Assembly: GCA_000787465.1 (NCBI GenBank)
Contig: JSYX01000353.1
Span: 1 to 36,271, forward strand
Direction of reading: 5' to 3'
DNA length: 36,271 nucleotides
DNA from: Thermomucor indicae-seudaticae
Lineage: Eukaryota; Mucoromycota; Mucoromycetes; Mucorales; Lichtheimiaceae
In this document: in pieces, positions 10,202 through 22,047 of the stretch
Layout: each line of letters begins with the position of its first letter
Numbering within the stretch: the first letter of the stretch is position 1
Notes under the pieces: generated by a model
The model's input: only the letters and a program-made list of their open reading frames with translations
The model's database searches: none
What the model was told of the DNA's origin: nothing
Program-made: the position numbers and the translations under genes

Positions 10202-11236
10202 TCAAGTCGGGCACGCCAGCCCGCCAGTGGACGGCAAAGCTATGATTTTTGGTCTATATCCGAGCCAATCAAGGAAAGCAATATGCAGTGTGATCCAAAA
10301 CTGGAGTTGCAAAGCGTTCTTGTCCGTCGTGCACGCATCCACCAGCGTGTTCCAGGTGGTATCCGTTGGAACGCGGGCCTCATAATCGATATCCACAGGA
10401 ATCTGGACTGTAGACAATGTTCCTGGCGGGACCGTAACCCATTCCTGCTGGTGCTGTCGTCCAATAACGCTGCCTGTCAGGGCGTCCTTAATCAGGGCGT
10501 CTGTCTTGATCCGGAGCGGGACGTAATTTCTACGGGAATCAAAAGTAGCTTGGACCTGCCAGCCGCTTTCAAAGGCAAAGTTTCGCTGCTCATTCGTGAT
10601 TTGGGTCGGTCGCGTTAAGCTGGCTCCGTCGATGCGAACAAGAGGCGTGCGTGGCCAGCTGAGGAAGATGCCGATACCAAGCAAGAGAAAGACAAGGAAC
10701 ACGAGAAACACGCACATCTGGCGTCGCGAAACGTGAGCAGTACGGCGAAAAGTGCTCGGAACATCAATGGCAGTGTTCTTAGTTGCAGACTCTCGATGCC
10801 TCGGCTTGTCCGATTCATGATCTACTGTAATAGCAGTGTCCATCATCCGCGGAGTCTGCCCCGTAGCACTTGGTCGGTCAATTCCAAGGGGAGTTTCGGA
10901 ACGCATAGAGGAGGTTGCCGCAAGGGGATGTATCTCGTCATGCGTGGCCATGGATCGTTCAGCAATCGATAAGCGTCGTGGATCCTCTCGTTTATCACTG
11001 TTCAATGATAAAACTGGAGCAGAATTCGACTGCCGAGATTTCCCATGGACGTGTGGTTCAGACGGCCTGCTGTGTCGGATGGGCTGCCCTGAGCTTCTCA
11101 TCGGAACAGGCATTGTATTTCGTCCATTGCCCCGCTCGTCGTGTATTATTCTTCGTTGGGAAGACGTAGCATGAGGCATGCTGTCTTGGTTGGCTCGGTG
11201 ACTTTGTCGAGAACAACCGGCTTGATTGGCATCCAT
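10202..11236 (-). CDS. Single-pass membrane protein with LEA-2/WHy-like domain
   Basis: A single-exon frame. It has a long, polar, probably disordered N-terminal half rich in Ser, Arg and His; one transmembrane helix (MCVFLVFLVFLLLGIGIFLSW, about residues 174-194 from the chosen start); and a C-terminal domain of about 150 residues that begins PLVRIDGASLTRPTQ. It continues with alternating strands and ends GYRPKIIALPSTGGLACP. A short anchor followed by a beta-rich domain fits the LEA-2 (WHy) fold of many fungal and plant type II membrane proteins; the fold call is inference. I chose ATG 11236 over in-frame ATGs at 11287 and 11311 because a TATATATA box at 11291-11298 would lie on top of the earlier ones. 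No enzyme function is suggested. Confidence 0.65.
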   Translation of the reverse strand: MDANQAGCSRQSHRANQDSMPHATSSQRRIIHDERGNGRNTMPVPMRSSGQPIRHSRPSEPHVHGKSRQSNSAPVLSLNSDKREDPRRLSIAERSMATHDEIHPLAATSSMRSETPLGIDRPSATGQTPRMMDTAITVDHESDKPRHRESATKNTAIDVPSTFRRTAHVSRRQMCVFLVFLVFLLLGIGIFLSWPRTPLVRIDGASLTRPTQITNEQRNFAFESGWQVQATFDSRRNYVPLRIKTDALIKDALTGSVIGRQHQQEWVTVPPGTLSTVQIPVDIDYEARVPTDTTWNTLVDACTTDKNALQLQFWITLHIAFLDWLGYRPKIIALPSTGGLACPT

Positions 11237-11290
11237 CGTAAAGGGAACAAGGGAGAAAGAAAAAAGTTCAAACTCGGGCTGGCTCATATG

Positions 11291-11298
11291 TATATATA
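11291..11298 (-). promoter_or_regulatory. TATA box of the LEA-2-like gene
   Basis: TATATATA lies about 55-60 bp upstream of ATG 11236 on the minus strand, with a pyrimidine-rich leader between them. Its position decides the start codon choice. Confidence 0.5.
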
Positions 11299-11311
11299 GT
11301 GTCACGTTCAT

Positions 11312-12116
11312 ATGTCAGAGAATGTGCAAGGAAAAGCATGGTTTACTGGTGCGCCACCCATCTCACATTGAGGACTACTCCTTGCTGTCCAGTGCGAAAC
11401 GCCTGCTGACCTATCAAGTACCCCTCTAGTATCGTTCGGTTAGCATGCACAATAGATACAATCCCATTCGGGTTAATACAAGGTGTTCTGGCATGCGCTG
11501 CACCTAACATATGCTAACGACGTGCATCTTCTTTCCATTAAGCTGCAGATAGAGCTAATTTAGGATCCGTGGCCGCTCTGACTATGCATGTCAGTTTCCA
11601 AGTCGACTTTTACTGATTTGGACAGCACTCCAACGATACATATGTCACGAGCAAGATGTTTATAACTAGATTATTCCTTTGACCGCCTGTTATAACTTCA
11701 TTGCCGCCGCTGATAATAATAATAGAAATACCGTCACCTTGCAGGGTGCACTTTGCTGCCATTGGACAATGGGAAAGGGGTTTTGCGTATCCCAGATCGA
11801 GCATAATTGTGTGCTTACCTGTTTAACCATGCCGACTTGGTAGCGATAAAACCTGGTGGATTGCAGTGGATAATAGATACCTTGTTAACCTTGAAGAAAG
11901 GCTGGGATTTGGTCAAGACTCTTTGGCCAATAGGTCATCTGCATCGGGAGGTTGGTTATCCGAAGGAAGGAGTGCATGCAGGATTTCTTTTTAACCGTGC
12001 ACAAGGCATCCCTGATGAAACTGATCATATGTGACCAAGTGGGTTTATACTCCTCGGTTGGCTGTTTGCCCTTGGATCAGTTCTGTTTCGGAGTCGTAGT
12101 CAGTGCCCTTGCAATA
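11312..12116. other. Intergenic between divergent LEA-2-like and kinase genes
   Basis: No convincing protein is encoded. Short frames are present but have no recognisable motif. The right part should contain the promoter of the P-loop kinase gene and possibly an upstream noncoding or short coding exon of it. Confidence 0.45.
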
Positions 12117-13248
12117 ATGATCCCAACCCCAATGCTTTCGTCAAGCCGGCAGCAGATCAAGCAGAAAAACTCGTCATCCAAATACGATTTCGTTAAAGTT
12201 CGTGTTCATTTGTCGAATGAGCATTACTATGTGTTGTCACGGTTTCTGCTCGCGCGCATGTTGACCGCTACGCGGCTCGATTATGGGCATGCACTCCGCA
12301 TCGCGCTTGATCTCAAGAAACGGCTTGTGGACAAGGCTGAGCTCTATGTATCCCAGGAACAGTTGGAGCACGAATTGTTTGTCATATTGCAACAGCGTGG
12401 GTACGGCCAGGAACACATTGAATGGTACAAGACGATGGCCAGGTATGCCAGACACAGAAAAGGTAGAAGGCAGGTTGGTGTGTGTGTCTCATGGTATTCC
12501 TTGCTAGCTTTCATCATCAGCGTATTCCTCTTGTATTGTTGATCGGTGGCACTGGCGCGACTGGCAAGTCCACTGTGGCCACGGCGCTGTCCGAACGGTT
12601 GAACCTTTCTTCAGTATTGAAGACGGATGTGGTCTATGACGTGATGCATACCATCATTGAGTATGTGTTGGGAAATGTCTCAGACCCCCCGGATAATAGT
12701 AATAACGCGCATTTCAGCAATGCCATCCCATCACGTCTGTGGTATGTACCAGAAGACGTTGGGGGTATTCAAAAGATTGTAGACCGGGAAGCAGAGCTTG
12801 TATGCCGAGGTAAATCCCCACATTGAGGATGGGATGTTACCGCATTCACTTGCTAACAGTTTTTCTCCTGCTAGGTCTTCAGGCTGATTTGGGCAAATCC
12901 TTAAAAGATGGCAAATCCATCATCATCGAGGGTACCCTCGTGAATCATCGTCTGCTGGAGCACATTGAGGATCAGCGAAAAGATACTGTGGCCATTGTCG
13001 TACCGTTTCTGTTGACGCTTTCCGATACGGCGTTGAGCAAACAGTGGCAAAGTGAGACGAATAAAAATGTATTGGCGCGTGTCAAGGCTTTCCAGTCGCT
13101 GATACTGCAAGAAAATGAAGAACGACAGCGACAAGGCCAACCGTGCTTTCATGTGATGCCGATCGATATGGATAACATTGAAAGCTCGATCGATGCGATG
13201 CAGTCCATCGTTCTGGAAAGGATCAGAGATCGGCTGAATTGTAACTAA
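12117..13248 (+). CDS. P-loop kinase, 2-phosphoglycerate kinase / LPA1 family
   Basis: Exons 12117-12442, 12508-12809 and 12875-13248 join in phase to give 333 residues. The N-terminal part (YDFVKVRVHL, HYYVLSRFLLARML, ALDLKKRLVDKAELYVSQ, ILQQRGYGQEHIEWYK) is the ATP-cone-like region that precedes the kinase in archaeal 2-phosphoglycerate kinases and plant LPA1 proteins. The kinase follows with FHHQRIPLVLLIGGTGATGK (Walker A GGTGATGKST at residues 122-131), LNLSSVLKTDVVYDVMH and GKSIIIEGTLVNHRLL. Archaeal members phosphorylate 2-phosphoglycerate. Plant LPA1 affects phytic acid levels, and its own reaction is not settled to my knowledge. The substrate in this fungus is unknown. No targeting signal is seen. 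The gene converges on the DHX29 gene. Confidence 0.82.
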
Positions 13249-13562
13249 ATCGCAAAGAGTGGGACGCGTTTGCGCGATCAATGATGCTACTATAAGCGTT
13301 CTATCCGAGCACAAGTACTTGCGGCGCCTGCAAACTTGGAAGAAATGTGCCAGCAAGATGATTTTCGGCTCTGTTACTCAGAAACTGCAGCACCGAAATA
13401 CAAACAAGAACCAAGGGACATCGAACAGGATATATCCTGCGGAACTCTGCAGTAGCTCAACGATATCACGGATTCATACTATTGATCCCGCTACATATAC
13501 ATTATAACAATGCCTCAGCATTTAATCCTGCCCAATGCTGCGATCACTCTCAAATGACATAT
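13249..13562. other. Convergent 3' ends, no gene
   Basis: A stretch of 314 bp between the stops of the P-loop kinase (plus) and the helicase (minus). It must hold both terminators and polyadenylation signals. Nothing else is recognisable. Confidence 0.5.
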
Positions 13563-16500
13563 TCATCTTCTGCTTTCCAAAGTTTTGACCATAACGTCCA
13601 TAATCTCTTGACTGTAGCTGGTCAGGTCCAGATTCGGTTGATTCATCTTCGTAGTCAACCAATGGTTCAATTCCGTCCTTAGAAACTTCAATAATGCTGC
13701 TGTACGCGCATAGCACTCAAAGTTGAGCCAGTGATCCAAGACCACTCGTCTTTGCTTGTGCTAGAAACAAAGACGGGTCAACATCTACTGCGTTTTTCCC
13801 TTTCCTAGTGTCTTTTTGTTACCTTGATCTCCATGTCGGACGCCAGCAGCATAACAGCCACAGCATCTATGGAAGCAGCTTCCCACGAGTACACTGTTTC
13901 GTGCGTCATCACCACCGTATTGTAGACTATAAAGTCACTTGGCAGCAGAGTTTCAGTCTGGTGCAGAACAGACGACGGGTGAATTTGCATCGAGAACGAG
14001 GGGTTCACAAACGTCAACCCGTCTCTGACCGCGAGTTTAGGATACAGACCGGCTACAATGGCACCATGCACTACAGGCACGGAATGAGCATACACATTAT
14101 AGGCGGTTGGCACGTTGCAAAACTGGAAAGATCCAGCCATGCAGGACCTTTCGGATGCCTTGACAAACCCAATACCGACCAAGAGATCGAGATATTGCCG
14201 TTTCATATCTTCAATCATTTCCAGATTCTTGAGGCTCAAAAAATGCTTCTCGCAAAATGACTGTATGAGGCGTTGTTGATTTCTCTTTGAGCTCGTTGAC
14301 GTCTTTTGGCATTGTTGCCGCCAGCTATCGTACGCTCTGTATATCGTCCAAAAGTCGGAATTGGCTAATAGAAAGAGATATTGCAATCAGTCTGTATAAA
14401 TACGTTCTTTTTTCTCGCTTACCTTCTTTGAACTGAGCCCTAGCTTTGTCTGCCTCTGCTTCTTGTCCAAAAGGACGTACAAAGGGACTCTTGTAACTTA
14501 ACGCCGCAGCAATAGTCAACACAGGGTCCAAGCAGCGGAAAATGGCACCAAAGAGGATCATCTTTCCAATATGCACGTCCACAGGTAGATTCGCTAGATG
14601 CGTACCTAAAGCTGTCAAGGTTTCTTCGCCATCGACTACCGTGAGCGCTTGGACCTGTATGTCACACACAGTTGTTTTCAGTGCCAAGTTCTTATCACCA
14701 TGTACCAAATTGTATTACCTCCTGTAAAGTCTTGATTGCCGTGTTGATACGCTCTTCTGGAGGCGGGTCGAGGACCGAGCCAAGAACTTCACGAATAGAA
14801 CCCATATCACAAATTTTAACTCGCAAGCAAAGATCCTCCAACGGTAGTCGTAGCATTTCTGGTGTTTCATAATCGGCCATCTAGCGGCAGTCCGAGTCAA
14901 GGATCACAGCCCTCTATACTCGCTCGAGGAGAACTCCATACCTTTTCATAGCGTGCCTTCGTAAAGAGATGGAAACATATACCTTCTTGAACACGGCCAG
15001 CCCGACCTCGACGCTGCTGCGCATTAGCTTTTGCAACAAACATTTGGCGCAAACGCGTTATCCTCCGCTTTTCGTCGTAGCTGATACAATCATGAGCGTT
15101 TGTTCTTTTGTACCCGCAAAAAATGGCGTTTACCTGACGACTTTTGCCATTCCCGTATCGATCACAACTGTCACATCGCTTATGGTAATACCGGTCTCTG
15201 CAATGTTCGTCGAAAGCACGATTTTGCGCACACCAGGCGGTGGTATCTCAAAGGCACGCTCCTGCTCTTGTGACGCCAAAACAGAATGCAGGACAATAAT
15301 CATGAACCTTTGCGGATCACCGAAAACGTTATGAGCCGATAGCATGTCATAGAGACGCCGGATTTCTGGCATGCCCGGCAAGAACACAAGGATAGCTCCT
15401 GTCTTCGGTACTTGCTCTCCGCGCTGTTGAACACAGGTGTAATCTAGCAGTTCTAATATCAGATCGTAATTGATTTTGTTTTCATCCATTCGCCGAAGGG
15501 TCCTCTTTGTTTGTCGGCTATACTTTGGTTTTGTTGCTTCCTCCTCGTCTTCTTCTTCTTGATCGAACGTGCTCATTTTGGTCTTTGACTCGTCGTAATC
15601 ATAGGGATCCTCATCGTCCGTATCTTCCTCATACCACTCCAGGCGAACCCGGTGCGAAGTCCCATGTTTGCCGGAAAAGCTGATAGTCCCGTAGTCTAGA
15701 TCCCGACGGTATCAATAACAAACACGGTCAGATATTGCAAGCGTTTTCACTTCAGGACTTGCCTTGGCGAGTTTCGCTCGGCCTTACTGCATAGCGAGAA
15801 TATTCCTCCAGCACATAGCCTGTTGCTTCCACAATGTCTTCCAGATACTGTACCTGAACGGGGAAAGTCCGTCCAGGTACCGACAGGACGGGACAATTTC
15901 CGAAGTATGCAGCAAATCGATGCGATTCTACTGTGGCACTCATCAAGATCACTCTAATAACAGTGGGTTGGTTCATTATATTGTCGGCACCGGGAAAGTG
16001 AATCGTTGTAGCCCTTACCGTAAATCAGTACGAATATTGCACAGACGCTTTAAAACAAGCAATAGGAAATCGCTATCAATGGTCCGTTCGTGTACCTCGT
16101 CTACAATAACATGCGTGACGCCCTCCAAGTATCTGTCTTTTTCCAAACGACGCAATAGGATACCCTAATTATTAATCCGGATGAGCTCGGCGTTCTTTGC
16201 GCATTGAATGGTTTCTGAGCCGCTTACGGTTGTACAAAACACTAATACATTCTCCTCGGACACCCTGTTTTCCAGTCGGATCTGATAGCCCACCATAGCA
16301 TTCGAACTCCCTGTCGATTTGGGTTTATCGCCCATTTCCTGGGACACTCGATGAGCAATAGATACGGCCGATATTCTTCTTGGCTATTATGTCGTAATGC
16401 CTTTAGCTTAATCAGTTTCATGTGAAGAAAAGCTAATAATTTACCTGCGTGCAAATCACAAAGCCAGCATCACCGGCTCCTTGCAAGATATCCTCAGCAA

Positions 16501-19285
16501 TGAACTGTGGGACTTGAGTGCTCTTACCGCTGTAAATTTATAAATGTTACTGACTGCAAGTGCAGTTCAAATGCGCCAAGGACTTACCATCCGGTTTCGC
16601 CTGATATAAGGATAACCTGATTCTTTTGGAGTAGATTCAAGATCGTATCCCGATACGATGACATTGGGAGCTCACTGCGTTTAGCCTATCGCATTTTTAT
16701 ATTAATAATACATGATCTATGATTGTCAGTTTTGTTTTCTTGCCTTCATCTGTTCGTAGCTTTCTGTCTTGATACGCTTTGCGAATTCTTGGCGCACACG
16801 ATTAAGGATGCGCTTTCGCTTCGCAAAGGCTTCTCTGGACGCAGCTGCGACGGAGCCGAGAGGAGAAGCGACAGAAGACTGGGGCTCTTCTGGACTTCCA
16901 GCCTGCATTGACAAACCCTTTAGTCCAGGATTTTTGGCATTGGTATATGAGTGATTTTACACTTTGCGGACTGCTTGGACTTCGAATAAAGGATTTATCC
17001 ATCAAATCTACAAAGAATTCCATGCGCTTCTTTATCTTTTCCGTCCGTTCTAATTCTTCTTTTTTGTGCTGCAGACCGTTCGACGTTAGTCCTTATTGCA
17101 CCAGAGTTGTCTATGCGACTTCCACCTTTTCTGCCTTCCATTCCAACCACATTGCCTTGAGATCGGGTGGCAAAAGCTGATAGATAGAAGACTCTGGATC
17201 AAGCTGAAACAGCGCCCACGTCTATGTCCACTATCAAGGTCAGCTTTCTGCAGCTTCGTTGCTCTGACATGCTTGGTTGGTTATGTTACCGCTGCAAATT
17301 GTTCCGCTTGTTGTGCTCCTTCTACCGCCAAACCCTCTGGCATCTCTATGGCTAATGCATTATCAACTGACTGTCTGGGTATCATATCGACGGTTACGCG
17401 CCAGCGCTTTGCACCCAGGTCGTGTTTGGTATATTTTTGCTTCGGAAAGTCATGCTTACGACCGTATTCTTGCAATAGGTCTGTCGGTAGCCTGCCTTTC
17501 CATGATTTCAAAGATATCTCTACTACAGTCCACGCGACTGCTGGTGTTTTCGTAGTAGTGGTTTGCTCTGCTGCTGGCACCGTGTGATCTTCTTGATCCA
17601 ACAGCAAACCATCCAGTAGACCACCTTCATCTTCATTTTCAGCAAAGAGTGCATCAAGAGGTTCGACTTCTTGGCTGCTTTGATTATGATCATCATCGTT
17701 CTTTTGCTCCAACAGCATCGTATCTAACATTGCCTCTTCTTCTGGGTCTCTAGGATCAATCATCAAGCCGCCAAAGAGCCCATTTCGCTCATATCCGTAT
17801 TCATCCGCTGCGTCGTTATTCGTATTTTCTAGAGCTGCGTCTCCATTTCTTGCTTGTGCTTCCTGCTCTTTTCGTCTCTGTCTCAGTTTCCTTTGAAGCT
17901 CTTCTTTTCGCTGTCGTTCTTCAGAAGCCCTGCGTTGTTCCTCTGCGAAAAACTGCGCCGAAACGGTCTTGTCGAATTCCCAATCTGCTTCAAGGTCCCG
18001 TAGCGCCTGACGCAAATCCTCTATTTGTTTCTTTATCTTTTCGACATCCATTTCATCGGTTGCTTGCTGTTGCTTCTTTTTCTTCTTTTTGCTTGATGCA
18101 AGCTTAGCCTCAAATTCTGATATTTCAAACCTTGTTTTGGCGTGAAGTTGATTCACATTCTTTGGCTCTTCTTCATCCTACAGTCCGTGTTTCTTACATC
18201 AGTTTGACTCCACTTAGTGTTGGCGTATTCTATCTCAACTTGCCTCATACTCTTCCGCAGCACGCAAGATCCTCGCCTTGATATTGCTGTCCATCTCAAC
18301 GGCCGCTTTTCTGGTATTCTTGGCTTCCAGTTCCGGTTCAGCCTCTGTTGAAGTCTCCTCCTCAGCATCCCGGCGTTTCTAAAGTAGACAGCAATATGTT
18401 TAGCACGGCTTCTTTTTAATTGGGCCACAGTTCTGCATTACCAGAGTATCGACCGCCTTGATAACGAGGCCTTTCAAAGCAAGTTCCCTGTTAGTCGTGG
18501 TTCAGCTACAAGACCAAGAGTGTCTTTTAAGACCAACCCTCTTCGGTATAGTACTTGTCATACAGATCAGCTGGCATCCTCTCATATGGTACATGAACAC
18601 AGAGCTTAAAGTCGTGAGTTAGCAGAGAAAAAAAAAACTTGCCGTGTCATCTACCCACCCAATCCAATAAATCCTCTAGTTTTGTAGACATTGTGGCTTT
18701 AAGGGCATCTTGAACGTCCGTGGTCGCGAAACCCAAGCGTTCCAAGGTCCTATACAAGACATCCATTTGTGCAACAAAGCGATCCTTATCGAGGGGATGC
18801 GAGCGTCGCCTCCCCATGGGGCCCCTGAAAACGGCTTATGCTCAATGAGGTCACAGGGAACTTTTTTTTTTTATTGAAGAAGCTCTTCGAATGACCATAC
18901 CAAAAGTATCTATACGTCCTTGATGACGTAGGACTTGAAGCAGATCATGTTCCAAAGCATCGGACAGTGCAAATGGACGCGCATTGTCGTCATGAGGCGG
19001 CGGGATCGCGACTTGTTGACAAAGCTGCTCGACCTTGCGATCATTGATGGTTGCATAGCGTTTCACGAGACGCTGCACCTTGTCTTCACGGGGCTCAGGT
19101 TGTTCAAGCGGTGGTGTTGGAGTGATCTTTGGACGTAATGGTTTGGGCTTCACCAGGTCCGGTTTCTCTGATTCCTTTTCCACATGCGCTGGTGTCTCTG
19201 GTTCAATCGCGGACGCCTTCTTTGATGGCACCGAGACGGTGGCATAAACGCGATTAGACACAGCAGATCTTTTCTTCTTCCCCAT
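13563..19285 (-). CDS. DHX29: DExH-box RNA helicase, DHX29 / YLR419W family
   Basis: A long gene with many introns. DHX29 binds the 40S subunit and helps 48S complexes scan structured 5' leaders. The N-terminus ([11 protein letters not shown] from 19285; KLVKRY-like and VEQLCQQV segments; [36 protein letters not shown] at about 18560-18800) is the family's UBA-like part, followed by a charged coiled coil (about 17900-18160). Helicase motifs are [16 protein letters not shown] with an intron inside Walker A (about 16490-16620), IVDEVHER (about 16085-16110), ILMSATV (about 15940), [10 protein letters not shown] (about 15190) and QQRRGRAGR (about 15000-15025). The C-terminal part keeps [20 protein letters not shown] (about 14550-14600), QIHPSSV and a final exon ending LESRR at 13563. 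The junction between the first exon and the exon at 18817 could not be settled, so ATG 18817 is the fallback start. Confidence 0.88.
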
Positions 19286-19520
19286 GAAAACAGTTGTCGA
19301 CGAAAGCAAAAATAACCAGAGGTTTATGCTCAGTAACTTTTATCAAAACTTTTCAGAGTGTATGTATTTACAAGGAAGACTCTAGTACAATAATAATACA
19401 GGGTCGAATTCGTATAGGAGTGAGTAGGTAAAGTAAAGGTAGGCGGGGTAATAGCTGTTGTAGGAGGGGGAGAGAAGGAAAGAATCTTCTTTTGACTGAA
19501 AGCACTGCTTTCAGGTTTAC

Positions 19521-20981
19521 TTAGGCGTTATCCGCGTGAAAGTCCTTGATCAATGATTTAATGGCATCGATGGAGCCAAAGATACAGCCGACGACACCGA
19601 GAACGAGGGTCAATACAATAAAGGCGAGTTCGTAGATGGGTCGCTTGCGGATACCAAAGAGACGGACATGGCTCAAAACCGGGATCAAGAAGACCAGACC
19701 ACAGTTACACAGAGCACCGATCAAGCTCATAAAGTCGTCAAAGTATGGGACAAAGATGGCGAGAACGCAGAGAATGACCATCGTAGCACTGCGGACCGCA
19801 GCACGAGCAAGGAACGCGCCGATCTTGCCCAGATGTTTCTCATCGGCGCGGATAAAGTGTTCAAACTCGAGAGCAAATGAAGTCGCGTAGATCGGAATAG
19901 CGAAAATGACGTGGATGGTCATGACAATCATGGCGCACATCTTGCCAGCACCTTCGGGAAGCGAGTTGTAAATAGGAGACTGAGCGTCACGACCGTAGCT
20001 CCAGTAACCAGGAATGGCAGTCATGAAGTAGAGAGCGGTGCAGGTGGACAGACCAGCAGTAACGGCCCATCGCCATTGGCGAGGCTTCTTTAAAGCGTGT
20101 TCAACGTGAGGATAGGTGTTGTTACCGCCATACGAGAAGGCAATGGTAGCCAGAGCAGAAGGGAAACCAGTCCAGATGACACCGTCGTGAATAACCGTCC
20201 TCTCAGGATGGCTGTTGTGGTCGATGGGCGATTGGATAACGACAATCATGACGGCGATCATGGTACAAAGAGCACCCAGAGCAGCAATCACCGTAACTTC
20301 CTTGAGCGTGCGGAACGAGATCATCGGGATCAATAAGAAGCAGCCCCAGATAATAACCCAGACAGGTTGAGTCAATGCACCAGACTAATGCCATTTGTCA
20401 GCCACATCAACATTTTCCCATCCAAGCAGCACAGAACTTACAGTATGCTGCAGGAGCGAATGCATATTGCCAGATGCCAAAACGAGATACAGAGCCGGGC
20501 AGCCAAACAAATTCAGAAAGTGAAGCAAGGATGACACCGCGTAACCAACCCAGCCTTTTAGAAAAAAATTTTTCTAAGTGTCAGGAAAGGAAATAATTCA
20601 AAGGGGAATCACAGATCAAGATCACTTACCAAAAGCAGCTTTGCCAACTTGCTTAAAGTCATGCAGACGTTCACCGGGTTTGCAATAGAGGCATTCGATG
20701 AGAAGGATACCGCTATAGACAGACATTCCCCAGGCCAAGAACAAGATCAGGATGCCGAGCCAGCCACCCATGGCAAATGCCTTTGGCAGACCCAGGGTAC
20801 CAGTACCGGCGACGACACAAACGACGTTGAAGTAAGCTGTACCGAAAGAACCATTGCCGTGACCGAATTCGTCAACGCTGGAGCTTCGACTGTCCTCCTC
20901 AACGTAATCCTCGATCGCCTGCTGAACCCCTTCCTTCTTTTCCTTTAAGGATCCGGAAAGCGATTCTTGTATGCTTGTCAT
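19521..20981 (-). CDS. Amino acid/auxin permease (AAAP) family transporter
   Basis: Exons 20981-20630, 20554-20442 and 20384-19521 join in phase to give 442 residues and roughly eleven membrane helices. The family start of the core is seen in TAYFNVVCVVAGTGTLGLPK and MGGWLGILILFLAWG. The middle exon, read in the spliced frame, gives LLHFLNLFGCPALYLVLAS, and the third holds FRTLKEVTVIAALGAL, TIAFSYGGNNTYPHVEHAL and a helix-rich C-terminus. This is the Aa_trans (PF01490) type that includes vacuolar AVT transporters. Substrate and membrane are not determined by the sequence. The acidic N-tail of about 40 residues fits cytosolic regulation. A TATA-like box and a dense GATA-core cluster lie upstream, consistent with nitrogen control. 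Confidence 0.9.
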
Positions 20982-21107
20982 ATTGAAATGATCCCCGCTT
21001 ATGATAAAGAAATTTTACGGCCGGGCGAGTGCGTTGAGGAGGGTAGCAAGCAAAAAAAAGAGGAGAGAGAGAGAGAAGATGAAGATTCGGGAATAAAGAA
21101 CTCGACA

Positions 21108-21116
21108 ATTTTTATA
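21108..21116 (-). promoter_or_regulatory. TATA-like box of the AAAP transporter
   Basis: On the minus strand this reads TATAAAAAT, about 130 bp upstream of ATG 20981. Between them lies a purine/pyrimidine-biased leader with an (AG)n run near 21060-21078. Confidence 0.45.
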
Positions 21117-21684
21117 GGCGCGAGGAATTTTTTTTGGGCGCATCTGAGTGGTGCATTTCAGCTAAACCAAAAACCGCATCTGGAGAGTTTTCTGGGACGT
21201 GACCATATCCGAAACTGCAACTTCCTTAAAAAATTACAAATTAGATCGCCGCCTTGGAAAGCCCAAAAGATGGGATAAAGAAGTAGCCCATTCGCGACAA
21301 TAAGCTACAGTGTTGTTGTTGAGTTGACGTGTGGATATAACCCAAGCATCGACTTTCGCACGCTATTCTCCATCTTTGGCCAATATTAGCCTTGCATCTA
21401 GTCTTTTTCCCGCGCACACCCTAACTTTCTCACACTACGATGACATTACAGCGTCGGAGCACTCCGGATCCCCCGCTTTTTCAGGAAAACTGCGGGAAAG
21501 GACGAAATGGGCATCATTTGTTCCCATGCCATTGAAACCGAGAAACTCACTAACGATTGCATTTTCCCATGCTCGTTTGCATATGATATGCTATAGCTGA
21601 AGGGTTTGAATACGTACATCGATCTTTACATTCTGCTGTGCAGGGTCATCAAAGTTTTGTGGTACAGCTTACGTTTGTTTTCTC

Positions 21685-22047
21685 TTATCAGCTGTCGCAT
21701 TCCCTTTTCCATTCCCAAAAAGGTTTATCTTTTCTGCAACGGAGTTTCAAAGCCACGCAATCGTGGCAAATTTTAAGCTCCGGCCAATAAACCCGCCAAC
21801 GTTGTCTTGGCGAGCACAGGCGAAATCTTATCTGGTGTACCATGGGTCCAACAGATATGCGATAACCCAGGGAAAAACGTCTTTATCTCATAAAGATAAC
21901 CAGTTTATCACGTTAAACCCATAGATCATATCAACAACGGTAATCGACGGATAAGTTTGCCTGACTCCGCTACAATGGCCTCTTGACGTCCGTCCCATTG
22001 CTGTTACATAAGGACGATAAGATGACGTCTACTGGAATTTTCTTATC
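21685..22047. promoter_or_regulatory. Cluster of ten GATA-factor core sites
   Basis: GATAA or its complement TTATC occurs at 21685, 21725, 21828, 21861, 21883, 21895, 21905, 21950, 22016 and 22043, ten cores in 363 bp. About 0.7 would be expected with equal base use. The cluster lies 0.7-1.1 kb upstream of the AAAP transporter start. Fungal GATA factors (AreA/Gln3 type) activate amino-acid permease genes under nitrogen limitation. Binding here is inference. Confidence 0.5.

Noticed and set aside
21060..21078. (AG)n run near the AAAP start
   Set aside because: A short purine run in a leader is common in fungal promoters and is not worth a separate finding.
21331..21600. Open frame of 89 codons upstream of the AAAP gene
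   Set aside because: It has no recognisable motif and lies between the TATA-like box and the GATA cluster, where regulatory DNA is expected.
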